A DNA stretch of 6,908 nt from an uncultured Flavobacteriales bacterium. Lineage in GTDB: Bacteria > Bacteroidota > Bacteroidia > CAIKAF01. The notes under the pieces are model-generated. The model was not told the origin of the DNA. It saw only the letters and a list, made by a program, of their open reading frames with translations, and made no database searches. The stretch covers positions 1 to 6,908 of the forward strand of contig CALEWF010000268.1 of NCBI GenBank assembly GCA_937925455.1. Reading direction: 5' to 3'. Every line of letters starts with the position of its first letter. The first letter of the stretch is position 1. Position numbers and translations under genes: made by a program. This document shows positions 1 to 5,829 of the stretch, one piece after another.

Positions 1-146
1 GAAAACATTTTTTCACTTGCCTATTTTTAGGTTTTTATATTCTTTAAATTACTAATATTCAATTTTTAACATTAGTATATTTACAATGTATATTTAAGTA
101 AGTTTTAGGTTAGGTTACTGCCGTTTTATTATTATTATTTACACTA

Positions 147-177
147 TTTGCATCAAAATTTGTTAAATGTAAATTTC
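147..177 (+). promoter_or_regulatory. possible promoter for the small membrane protein gene
   Basis: TTTG at 147-150 is followed after 19 bp by TAAATTTC at 170-177. The known Bacteroidota pattern is TTTG, 19-21 bp, TAnnTTTG, so only the final base of the -7 element is off. If used, transcription would start near 183 and give a leader of about 115 nt before the gene at 300. In DNA this AT-rich such near matches can arise by chance. Confidence 0.25.
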
Positions 178-184
178 GATGCAA
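148..184. repeat. 14-bp inverted repeat with 9-nt loop
   Basis: Arms at 148-161 (TTGCATCAAAATTT) and 171-184 (AAATTTCGATGCAA) are complementary at 13 of 14 positions, the exception being A155 opposite C177. The 9-nt spacer is 162-170. This is the strongest hairpin in the AT-rich part of the window. It is not followed by a long T run on either strand, so it is not a plain intrinsic terminator. It overlaps a possible Bacteroidota-type promoter, which fits an operator, but an RNA hairpin is equally possible. Confidence 0.6.
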
Positions 185-197
185 CGAAAATGAAACT

Positions 198-213
198 TTT
201 ATCACCTGATAAA
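198..213. repeat. TTTATCA-CC-TGATAAA inverted repeat
   Basis: A perfect 7+7 bp inverted repeat with a 2-bp centre lies in the leader of the small gene at 300. Its size and symmetry suit a dimeric regulator's binding site. As RNA it would form a 6-bp stem with an ACCT loop. There is no T run beside it, so a terminator role is unlikely. Function is inferred only from shape. Confidence 0.4.
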
Positions 214-267
214 GTATAATAATATTACATAGTGGTTTTTCAAAGAATCCAAGTTTATCCCGCTACT

Positions 268-294
268 ATGAAAAAAAACAGTATTAACGTTTAA
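268..294 (+). other. possible 8-codon leader reading frame
   Basis: An ATG at 268 opens a frame encoding MKKNSINV and a TAA stop at 292-294. The stop is only 5 nt ahead of the ATG of the 40-residue gene at 300, in a different frame. This spacing would allow coupling of translation in an organism that makes little use of Shine-Dalgarno pairing. It could equally be chance. Confidence 0.2.
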
Positions 295-299
295 ATAAA

Positions 300-422
300 A
301 TGGTTATGCAAAAAGTAGCGCAAAAAAACATGAGTATCCAGGGATGGGTAATCGTGGTATTATTGGCAATTGTTTTGATTTTGGGTCTTACCATGGGCGT
401 GTTAACGGCCATGAAGTTCTAA
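300..422 (+). CDS. small single-span membrane protein (40 residues)
   Basis: The frame encodes 40 residues and ends in TAA. Residues 1-15 are polar and basic (K5, K9), then W16 to about A37 form one unbroken hydrophobic span rich in V, L and I, followed by a two-residue tail, M-K-F in all. This is the shape of a small inner-membrane protein with its N-terminus probably on the cytoplasmic side. I do not recognise a named family. Starts at 306 or 330 are also possible and would leave the span intact. The gene converges on glmS with a gap of only 15 bp. Upstream lie an 8-codon frame and inverted repeats that may control it. It is below the length cut-off of many gene finders, so it may lack an annotation; its reality rests on the clean membrane segment in a region otherwise full of stops. 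Confidence 0.55.
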   Translation: MVMQKVAQKNMSIQGWVIVVLLAIVLILGLTMGVLTAMKF

Positions 423-437
423 TTGATGAACATTTTT

Positions 438-2279
438 TTATTCTACTGTAACAGATTTAGCCAGGTTACGGGGTTGATCTACATTACAGCCCCTAAGTAC
501 GGCAATGTGGTATGATAGCAATTGTAACGGGATCACTGTAATTAATGGCGATAGGGCTTCCTCCACTTCAGGGATCTCGATACAATAGTCTGCTATTTTT
601 CTTACTTCTGTATCTCCTATGGTAATAATAGCAATCAATTTCCCACCCCGAGCTTTAACCTCCTGAATATTGCTGACTATTTTTTCGTACGAGGTATTTC
701 GATTAGCAATCACTACCACTGGCATTTCTTCATCAATTAAAGCTATAGGTCCATGTTTCATCTCGGCTGCCGGATAGCCTTCGGCATGGATATAACTTAT
801 TTCTTTTAGTTTCAAAGCACCTTCTAAAGCTACCGGAAAATTAAACCCTCTGCCCAGATATAAAAAGTTTCTGGAATCTTTAAATATCTGACTAATTTTG
901 CGAATTTGGTCTTCTGTTTTAAGTACCTCGCTAACTAAATCAGGAATTCTGTCTAGTTCGGTAAGTAATTTATGGTAGGTTTGTTCGGTGAGGTTTCCTT
1001 TTTTATGACCTAGAGCTAGAGCAATCAATGCTAAAACAGATACTTGTGCGGTAAAGGCTTTGGTGGAGGCTACACCAATTTCCGGTCCGGCATGGGTATA
1101 AGCACCTGCATGGGTAGCCCTTGCGATGGAAGATCCTACTACGTTGCAAATTCCGAAAATTGTAGCTCCTTTTTGTTTTGCCAACTGTATGGCAGCTAAG
1201 GTATCTGCTGTTTCTCCTGATTGTGAAATAGCTATTACGATATCGTTTTCAGTAATAATGGGATTGCGATACCTGAATTCAGATGCATATTCTACTTCAA
1301 CCGGGATGCGGGCTAATTCTTCGATGAGATACTCTCCAACCAATCCGGCATGCCAACTGGTGCCGCAGCCTACAATAATGATACGGTGTGCTTGAAGGAA
1401 TTTATTTTCAAAATCAATAATACCTGCCATGCTGATTCGGCCCGTATTCGGATCCATCCGCCCCCGCAGGCTATCTCTTATGGAACGCGGCTGCTCAAAA
1501 ATTTCTTTGAGCATAAAATGATCATATCCTCCTTTTTCCAGCATCTCAAGTTCCATTTGTAATTGCTGGATATACGGGGTGATTTCTAAGTTTTTTACAG
1601 TTTTAATTTTTAATTCTTTCCCGGGTTCTGTAATAGCAATTTCTTCATCATCCAAATACACTACATTTCGTGTATGTTCTACAATGGGTGTGGCATCTGA
1701 AGCAACATAAAACTCTTCATTTCCAATGCCAATTACCATGGGGCTACCTTTTTTTGCAGCAATTAGTTTATTGGGTTCCTTTTTACTGAGAATGACAATG
1801 GCATAAGCTCCTATTACTTCATTTAAAGCCTGTCGAACGGCTTCTTCTAATGGAACTTGTTCTTTATGCTGAATATCTTCAATTAAATGGGCTAATACTT
1901 CAGTATCGGTGTCGCTTTTAAAAACATAGCCACGATTACTTAGCCCTTCTTTTAGTGTAGCATAGTTTTCTATGATTCCATTATGAATAATGACCAATTC
2001 CTCTGACATGGAATAATGCGGATGTGCATTAATATCATTGGGTGGCCCATGTGTAGCCCATCGGGTGTGCCCAATACCAACGGTACCTCTGGTATTTTTG
2101 CCAGCAGCAAATGCTTCAAGGTCTGAAACTTTGCCTTTGCATTTGTATAATTTGATTTCGCCTTGGTCCAGAAGAGCAATCCCTGCGCTGTCATACCCCC
2201 GATATTCCAGCCTATGTAATCCTTTGATTAGTATTGGATAAGCTTGTTTGGGACCAATGTATCCTACGATGCCACACAT
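438..2279 (-). CDS. glmS: glutamine--fructose-6-phosphate aminotransferase (isomerizing)
   Basis: This cytoplasmic enzyme turns fructose-6-phosphate and glutamine into glucosamine-6-phosphate and glutamate, the first step towards UDP-N-acetylglucosamine for peptidoglycan and lipopolysaccharide. At 613 residues it is full length. The class II glutaminase domain (about 1-235) begins MCGIVG with the nucleophile Cys2, then HTRWATHG (71-78), HNGIIEN (99-105) and SDTDTE (122-127). Two SIS sugar-isomerase domains follow: the first has GCGTS (304-308), SQSGET (352-357) and ASTKAFT (404-410); the second has LGRG (475-478) and the E493 to H509 segment ending in AEMKHGP. The C-terminus DQPRNLAKSVTVE carries Lys608, matching the lysine that binds the sugar as a Schiff base in the family. 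All key residues are present. The start lies 5 bp after the DUF4270 stop codon, so the two are almost surely co-transcribed and perhaps translationally coupled; there is no room for a glmS ribozyme. Confidence 0.98.
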   Translation of the reverse strand: MCGIVGYIGPKQAYPILIKGLHRLEYRGYDSAGIALLDQGEIKLYKCKGKVSDLEAFAAGKNTRGTVGIGHTRWATHGPPNDINAHPHYSMSEELVIIHNGIIENYATLKEGLSNRGYVFKSDTDTEVLAHLIEDIQHKEQVPLEEAVRQALNEVIGAYAIVILSKKEPNKLIAAKKGSPMVIGIGNEEFYVASDATPIVEHTRNVVYLDDEEIAITEPGKELKIKTVKNLEITPYIQQLQMELEMLEKGGYDHFMLKEIFEQPRSIRDSLRGRMDPNTGRISMAGIIDFENKFLQAHRIIIVGCGTSWHAGLVGEYLIEELARIPVEVEYASEFRYRNPIITENDIVIAISQSGETADTLAAIQLAKQKGATIFGICNVVGSSIARATHAGAYTHAGPEIGVASTKAFTAQVSVLALIALALGHKKGNLTEQTYHKLLTELDRIPDLVSEVLKTEDQIRKISQIFKDSRNFLYLGRGFNFPVALEGALKLKEISYIHAEGYPAAEMKHGPIALIDEEMPVVVIANRNTSYEKIVSNIQEVKARGGKLIAIITIGDTEVRKIADYCIEIPEVEEALSPLITVIPLQLLSYHIAVLRGCNVDQPRNLAKSVTVE

Positions 2280-2284
2280 AACGA

Positions 2285-3598
2285 TTATTGGGTTTGAACG
2301 GGTGTATAAACCAAATGAAGTTTCATGGGACGAATAGGATGATTTGGTCCGAAAACCACCACCCTGTTTACGTCTGTGTTTTTACTTAAAATAGGGGTGT
2401 CTAAAAACATAGCATTCACATTATACTTACCGTTAATGATTTGTTGAACATGCTGTGTGATGCGTATCTTAAATTGCTTGTTTATATCATCCCAAAAACT
2501 GTCATAATAATTAAATTGAAAATCATCTACCAAATTATAACTACCATCATCATTTAGTGTGTAGGTTACTAAATTAAATGGAGCAGGGTATAGAAAATAA
2601 TCTGTTAATTCATCAGCCGGAATAATCAATTCAGCTTTATTAATAATGATTTTTTTATCCGTTGTATAATTTAAAAGGTATGGAAATTCTATTTTTACAC
2701 GCAACCCCTGTCCGGATTGTAAGAAAAGGCGAGATGCCGTGGGGTTTCCCGGATTATTAAGTTGGGTAACCAAATCAGAAGCGCCGGAAGCAGCATAGTC
2801 ATGTGTAAATCTATTAAACCGAACGTTGGAAGAGCCCGTAGTAATAAGTTTCATTTCCAATCCTTCCGGATTTTGATCATTATGGAAATGAATGGCTAAT
2901 CGGCTTACTTCAGAAATTAAGTCAAAAAACACAATAGCTCCTTGCCCGGGTGCCTGATTGGCAGTAGTTTGAGGAGAAATACGAACATATAAACCCTTAA
3001 TCAGATTTTTAACATTATTAGCTGTTAAGCTATCGGCATTTAAAAAGCGTTGGCCAAAGGCATTATTAAGTTTTATTCGAAGCTGTGTTCCTTGGTTTGC
3101 AAAAGAGGTGAAAATTGGTACAAATCCTTGGGTGGCTAACGGTATGGGGTTATAACTAATTTGGCTGTATGAATTGTATCCGGAACTCTCTGCTGGAATA
3201 TCTTGTGTAACTTCAAAAACTTCAGCTATCATATATCCGTTAAGTTTTTTTGCGTCACCATAGGTGCCTCTGAATCGCAAAACCAAGACGATTGAATCAA
3301 AAACCGGATTTGTTCCAAAGTTTTCGTATTTTTGAGCTACATTGAAAGTGGTAAAAAAAGAAGCTGTTGTGCGTCCAAATTCCGGATCGTAATAACTTCC
3401 TAAGGCTGCATACCGGGCGTTGTCTGTTCTTATAGTGTCATCATACACTGTATATGCCCGAATGGTTGTGGTGTCTGAATATATGGCATTGAGCAAATCT
3501 TCCGGCGGAATAATTCCCGGATCTGTATTTGTATTGTCTTCGCAAGAATAAATTGCTGCGACAAGTAATGTAAATAGTAAAATTGCAATCTTCCTCAT
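2285..3598 (-). CDS. DUF4270 family lipoprotein
   Basis: A 437-residue envelope protein of the Bacteroidota-specific DUF4270 family, whose function is unknown. The N-terminus MRKIAILLFTLLVAAIYSC is a lipoprotein signal with Cys19 as the likely lipidated residue; the lipobox (I-Y-S-C) is loose, as is common in this phylum. Acidic residues E20-D21 right after the cysteine suggest, by analogy with surface-export signals in Bacteroidota, outer-membrane and possibly surface location. A segment typical of the family, around residues 65-85, contains LGSYYDPEFG. The rest is rich in beta-strand-like stretches without further membrane spans. An ATG three codons earlier (3607) is possible; I prefer 3598 because it gives a standard MRK start and because a -7 promoter element at 3619-3626 leaves little leader for the earlier one. 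It forms an operon with glmS 5 bp downstream and lies 74 bp after the GT5-like gene. The order is conserved across the phylum, hinting at a core envelope role. Confidence 0.88.
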   Translation of the reverse strand: MRKIAILLFTLLVAAIYSCEDNTNTDPGIIPPEDLLNAIYSDTTTIRAYTVYDDTIRTDNARYAALGSYYDPEFGRTTASFFTTFNVAQKYENFGTNPVFDSIVLVLRFRGTYGDAKKLNGYMIAEVFEVTQDIPAESSGYNSYSQISYNPIPLATQGFVPIFTSFANQGTQLRIKLNNAFGQRFLNADSLTANNVKNLIKGLYVRISPQTTANQAPGQGAIVFFDLISEVSRLAIHFHNDQNPEGLEMKLITTGSSNVRFNRFTHDYAASGASDLVTQLNNPGNPTASRLFLQSGQGLRVKIEFPYLLNYTTDKKIIINKAELIIPADELTDYFLYPAPFNLVTYTLNDDGSYNLVDDFQFNYYDSFWDDINKQFKIRITQHVQQIINGKYNVNAMFLDTPILSKNTDVNRVVVFGPNHPIRPMKLHLVYTPVQTQ

Positions 3599-3608
3599 GA
3601 TCCCCATT

Positions 3609-3648
3609 TGTATAGCTACAAATCTATTGAAAGGATTGAAGCTATACA
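3609..3648. repeat. 9-bp inverted repeat flanking the DUF4270 promoter
   Basis: TGTATAGCT (3609-3617) and AGCTATACA (3640-3648) are perfect inverted copies separated by 22 bp. The -7 element lies in the spacer, with one arm at the expected start of transcription and the other near the -33 position. There is no T run after it, so it is not a good terminator for the preceding gene. A pair of operator half-sites is the simplest reading, but it is unproven. Confidence 0.5.
3619..3626 (-). promoter_or_regulatory. -7 element of a promoter for DUF4270-glmS
   Basis: On the minus strand the sequence reads TAGATTTG, an exact match to the Bacteroidota -7 consensus TAnnTTTG. No clear TTTG is found about 20 bp upstream (the minus strand there reads ACTG), so the -33 part is weak. 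Transcription would begin near 3612-3614, giving a leader of about 15 nt to the ATG at 3598. The element lies between the arms of an inverted repeat (3609-3648). Confidence 0.45.
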
Positions 3649-3672
3649 GTAAATTAAGAATTTATAAGATGA

Positions 3673-4497
3673 TTAATCTGCCATAACTTCTTCTAGTAGC
3701 TCTTCATAAAGAGTAACTACCGGACCTACAAAATCTTCATCGGGATTGTAAGTAAGAATACGTTGATCTGAATTTTTCAGAGTTTTCTCAATGTCTTTAT
3801 GAATGGGTTCGTTGCCAATTACCACGGCATCGGCATAGCGGATGCACTCATTTACTACATTGGAGTAGGTAGGTTTGTCCACTTTGTAATGCTCGGGTTT
3901 CATGTCGTTAAAAATCACCTTTTTCGAAAAGTCTGAACGAAGCGTTCCTTCAAATTGGTCTGACCCATATAACGACAATACTACTTTAGAATTTGAAAAA
4001 ATCGGTTCGTCTTTGTAAGCAGTTTTAAGATAAACTGCAGCCAGTCCAGTCATCCAACCATGGCAATGAATGATATCAGGTGACCAGCCAAGTTTTTTTA
4101 CGGTTTCAAAAACTCCGCGTACAAAAAAGATAGCACGTTCATCGTTATCTTCGAAAAATTTCCCGGTTTCATCTACTAAGGTAGCTTTACGCCTAAAGTA
4201 TTCTTCATTATCAATGAAATAAACCTGCATGCGGGCACTGGGAACGGAAGCTACTTTTATGATAAGTGGCTGGTCAGTATTATTTACAATTATGTTCATT
4301 CCACTTAGCCTGATCACTTCGTGCAACTGATGCCGACGTTCATTGATGCATCCAAACCTAGGCATAAATGAACGAATTTCATAACCTTGCTCCATAACTG
4401 CCTGAGGTAAATTGCGGGCAATTTTACTAATCTCTGTTTCATTGGTCATGTAGGGTTGCATCTCTTGAGTAATGAAGAGAACTTTACGTTTTTCCAT
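3673..4497 (-). CDS. short GT5 (glycogen/starch synthase-like) protein, N-terminal domain only
   Basis: A 274-residue protein that aligns by eye with the N-terminal Rossmann half of bacterial glycogen synthase (GlgA, family GT5): KVLFITQEMQPY (5-16), FMPRFG (44-49), FIDNEEYFRR (94-103), the PDIIHCHGWMTGL stretch (140-152) matching the usual HxHDWxTGL, and YADAVVIGNEP (221-231). Two things differ from true GlgA. The protein stops where the C-terminal nucleotide-sugar domain should begin (GlgA is about 480 residues), and the K-x-G-G-L loop near the N-terminus is replaced by TNETE (18-22). The aspartate after HxH is glycine. Short relatives like this stand beside panC in many Bacteroidota and are often labelled glycogen synthase. 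I infer that glycogen synthesis is unlikely; a regulatory or other sugar-binding role is open. An in-frame ATG at 4578 exists, but a near-consensus promoter (4555-4586) lies inside that extension and the GT5 similarity starts only at MEKRKVLF, so 4497 is chosen. Confidence 0.85.
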   Translation of the reverse strand: MEKRKVLFITQEMQPYMTNETEISKIARNLPQAVMEQGYEIRSFMPRFGCINERRHQLHEVIRLSGMNIIVNNTDQPLIIKVASVPSARMQVYFIDNEEYFRRKATLVDETGKFFEDNDERAIFFVRGVFETVKKLGWSPDIIHCHGWMTGLAAVYLKTAYKDEPIFSNSKVVLSLYGSDQFEGTLRSDFSKKVIFNDMKPEHYKVDKPTYSNVVNECIRYADAVVIGNEPIHKDIEKTLKNSDQRILTYNPDEDFVGPVVTLYEELLEEVMAD

Positions 4498-4554
4498 AAG
4501 GATTAATTTGAGATTTGATGTATGATTGAGATGAGCTCTGTCATAAATATTATG

Positions 4555-4586
4555 CAAAATTAACGAATTTTCTGCCATATATCAAA
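4555..4586 (-). promoter_or_regulatory. promoter of the GT5-like gene
   Basis: On the minus strand TTTG (4586-4583) is followed after 20 bp by TAATTTTG (4562-4555). Both elements and the spacing match the Bacteroidota housekeeping pattern TTTG, 19-21 bp, TAnnTTTG. Transcription would begin near 4550, giving a leader of about 50 nt. This is the best promoter match in the window and it decides against the upstream ATG at 4578. Confidence 0.65.
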
Positions 4587-4589
4587 ATA

Positions 4590-4621
4590 TTCGTTACTTT
4601 TCGCTCATTTATGTCTATTTG
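4590..4621 (+). promoter_or_regulatory. likely promoter of panC
   Basis: TTCG (4590-4593), 20 bp, then TCTATTTG (4614-4621) matches TTTG / TAnnTTTG with one mismatch in each element. The leader would be about 45 nt to the ATG at 4673. Its -33 element is only 3 bp from that of the leftward GT5-like promoter, so the two would be back to back. Confidence 0.4.
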
Positions 4622-4672
4622 TTTATAAATTAGGTCTTATGTAACGTTAAATAAACCGGTTTAGTCTGTTCC

Positions 4673-5515
4673 ATGAAAATTATTCAATCAGTGACTGAGA
4701 TGTCACAAATCATGCAAGATTTAAGAAGAAAGGATCAATCTATTGGGTTTGTGCCCACTATGGGGGCTTTGCATGAAGGCCATTTGGCGCTGGTTCGAAA
4801 AAGTCTATTAGAAAACGACGTAACCGTAGTAAGTATTTTTGTTAATCCATTGCAGTTTAACAATCCGGAGGATTTTTTAAAATATCCCAAAATGCCGGAA
4901 AAAGACCGGCTCATGTTAGAGCAGGAAGGCTGTGATGTACTTTTTACCCCTGTAAAAGACGAAATTTTTCCTCCGGATTATAACCAACGGTTTCAATTAG
5001 GTTTTTGGGATACAGTGATGGAAGGGGCTTTTCGTCCCGGTCATTTTCAGGGAGTTGCCCGGGTGGTCTATCGTTTGTTTGAAATTGTACACCCTCACAA
5101 AGCTTATTTTGGACTTAAGGATTACCAGCAATTTATCATTATCAGCAAAGTGGTGGCTCCATATTTTAAAGACCTTAAAATTAGTGGATTGGAAACGGTA
5201 CGTGAAAAAAGCGGCCTTGCATTAAGTTCGAGAAATTTGCGATTAACCCCCATACAATATGAACAGGCATCACACGTTCCGGAGTTGTTGAAAATAGCAG
5301 CTGGTATGCTTGGAAAAAAAAACTTGCAGGAGATTAGAGATTGGTTTCAGGCAGAACTTAGTAAGTATAACGAATTACGCCCGGAATATCTTGAGTTTGC
5401 GCATGCAGATACGCTTCAGCCTTTTGTAGAAGGAGACGCTCCTTCTAACTACCGAATATTTGTTTCTTTTTATGCCGGCGATGTTCGTTTGATTGATAAT
5501 ATGGCTGTTCAATGA
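4673..5515 (+). CDS. panC: pantothenate synthetase (pantoate--beta-alanine ligase)
   Basis: PanC joins pantoate and beta-alanine using ATP, through a pantoyl-adenylate, to give pantothenate, the precursor of coenzyme A; it acts in the cytoplasm, usually as a dimer. The 280-residue length is normal. Visible family motifs are PTMGALHEGH (28-37, the HxGH-type nucleotide-binding signature, His34 and His37), FVNPLQF (56-62), the pantoate-binding RPGHFQGV (121-128), GLKDYQQ (147-153) in place of the usual GEKDxQQ, and LALSSRN (182-188, the KMSKS-like loop). Small departures are FVNPL for FVNPT and GVAR for GVxT around 127-130; the former is common in this phylum. The start follows a likely promoter and the similarity begins at once. 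The gene is divergent from the GT5-like gene. Aspartate decarboxylase (panD), which often follows panC in Bacteroidota, is not here; a GC-rich block follows instead. Confidence 0.97.
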   Translation: MKIIQSVTEMSQIMQDLRRKDQSIGFVPTMGALHEGHLALVRKSLLENDVTVVSIFVNPLQFNNPEDFLKYPKMPEKDRLMLEQEGCDVLFTPVKDEIFPPDYNQRFQLGFWDTVMEGAFRPGHFQGVARVVYRLFEIVHPHKAYFGLKDYQQFIIISKVVAPYFKDLKISGLETVREKSGLALSSRNLRLTPIQYEQASHVPELLKIAAGMLGKKNLQEIRDWFQAELSKYNELRPEYLEFAHADTLQPFVEGDAPSNYRIFVSFYAGDVRLIDNMAVQ

Positions 5516-5593
5516 GCATTAACCTAAAATTGTCATTAGAGTATTGATATTTATATTAAGGCTGCTTGGTGCGGCTGTCCGTTACAAGTCCTC

Positions 5594-5676
5594 GGGGCTC
5601 AGCCACACATTGCATCGGGGTAGCGGTGTCTTCGTGCCCTCAGCCCCGCTACCCCGTGCACTGTGGGCCTCGCCCC
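5594..5676. repeat. long GC-rich hairpin
   Basis: Pairs: 5594-5598 with 5672-5676 (GGGGC/GCCCC); 5602-5604 with 5666-5668; 5606-5609 with 5662-5665 (CACA/TGTG); 5611-5614 with 5657-5660 (TGCA/TGCA); 5616-5626 with 5646-5656 (CGGGGTAGCGG/CCGCTACCCCG). Only single-base bulges or small internal loops interrupt it, and the terminal loop is 19 nt (5627-5645). That gives 27 base pairs, mostly G-C. It would be stable as RNA on either strand. Confidence 0.7.
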
Positions 5677-5707
5677 TGTGGGCTTTCCACTACCATCCGC
5701 AGCAGAC

Positions 5708-5758
5708 GGGGCAGCGTGTGTATCCGCCCTACTAGACGGAGAAACACGCTACCGCCCC
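5708..5758. repeat. second GC-rich hairpin
   Basis: Pairs: 5708-5712 with 5754-5758 (GGGGC/GCCCC); 5713-5719 with 5744-5750 (AGCGTGT/ACACGCT); 5723-5726 with 5737-5740 (TCCG/CGGA), with a 10-nt loop at 5727-5736. The same GGGGC/GCCCC closing arms appear at the foot of the first hairpin, so the two may be related units of one element. Confidence 0.6.
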
Positions 5759-5807
5759 CCCCATAATACCGTATGTATGAATTAAAAATTTTAATGACAA
5801 TGGTTAT

Positions 5808-5829
5808 AAAAAAACCCGCTAAAGCGGGT
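5808..5829 (-). terminator. intrinsic terminator of the outer-membrane protein gene
   Basis: Read on the minus strand, a stem ACCCGC/GCGGGT (5829-5824 with 5819-5814) around a TTTA loop is followed at once by seven T (complement of 5808-5814). This is a textbook rho-independent terminator, 30 bp past the stop codon of the leftward gene. On the plus strand a run of five T begins 5 nt after the stem (5835-5839), so it may also work, less well, for transcripts coming from panC. Confidence 0.85.

Larger units (their letters stand above)
1..299. other. AT-rich intergenic region with three inverted repeats
   Basis: No reading frame of useful length is seen on either strand; stops are frequent in all frames. 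The stretch is far poorer in GC than the genes to its right. It holds a short TTA trinucleotide run (about 127-139) and three inverted repeats: TACTAAT/ATTAGTA (50-56 and 71-77), a strong 14-bp one at 148-184, and TTTATCA-CC-TGATAAA at 198-213. The last 120 bases look like a leader for the small gene at 300. I infer a regulatory region; the upstream gene, if any, lies outside the window. Confidence 0.6.
5561..5762. repeat. GC-rich structured intergenic element, possibly repetitive
   Basis: By hand count 5561-5760 is about 65% GC (131 of 200), while the 40 bases before and 50 bases after are only about 20-22%. The edges are sharp. The block contains a long imperfect hairpin (5594-5676), a small hairpin (GTGG/CCAC, 5678-5690), a second larger hairpin (5708-5758), and ends in a run of eight C (5755-5762). 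Two overlapping open frames cross it (5544-5735 and 5566-5766), but their products are low-complexity with no domain, and long open frames arise easily in such GC-rich DNA. Base composition alien to the neighbours plus strong folding suggests a mobile or dispersed palindromic element, or a structured RNA, inserted between panC and the next gene. I cannot test copy number from one window, and I see no clear target duplication. Confidence 0.55.

Noticed and set aside
20..36. Possible small terminator CCTA-TTTT-TAGG followed by T5
   Set aside because: A 4-bp stem in very AT-rich DNA is not above chance and no gene end is visible upstream.
416..439. Possible terminator between the small membrane gene and glmS (GTTC/GAAC stem plus seven T)
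   Set aside because: The stem is only 4 bp A/T-mixed and overlaps the stop codon; too weak to call without transcript ends.
1126..1562. Two plus-strand open frames opposite glmS
   Set aside because: They are antisense to well-conserved glmS domains and have no protein features of their own.
1970..2241. Open frames on both strands over the N-terminal part of glmS
   Set aside because: They are shadows of the glutaminase domain, whose motifs are clear in the true frame.
2280..2284. glmS ribozyme or riboswitch ahead of glmS
   Set aside because: Only 5 bp separate the DUF4270 stop from the glmS start, so there is no room, and this element is known from Firmicutes.
4498..4578. 27-residue N-terminal extension of the GT5-like protein
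   Set aside because: It contains the best promoter match of the window and no similarity to the GT5 fold, which begins at MEKRKVLF.
5561..5762. tRNA, rRNA fragment or CRISPR array as an explanation of the GC-rich block
   Set aside because: No cloverleaf with T-arm and acceptor pairing, no recognisable rRNA segment, and no regularly spaced direct repeats.
5544..5766. Two overlapping open frames (63 and 66 codons) across the GC-rich block
   Set aside because: They lie in two frames of the same hairpin-forming DNA, have no recognisable domain, and long open frames are expected where stop codons are rare because of high GC.
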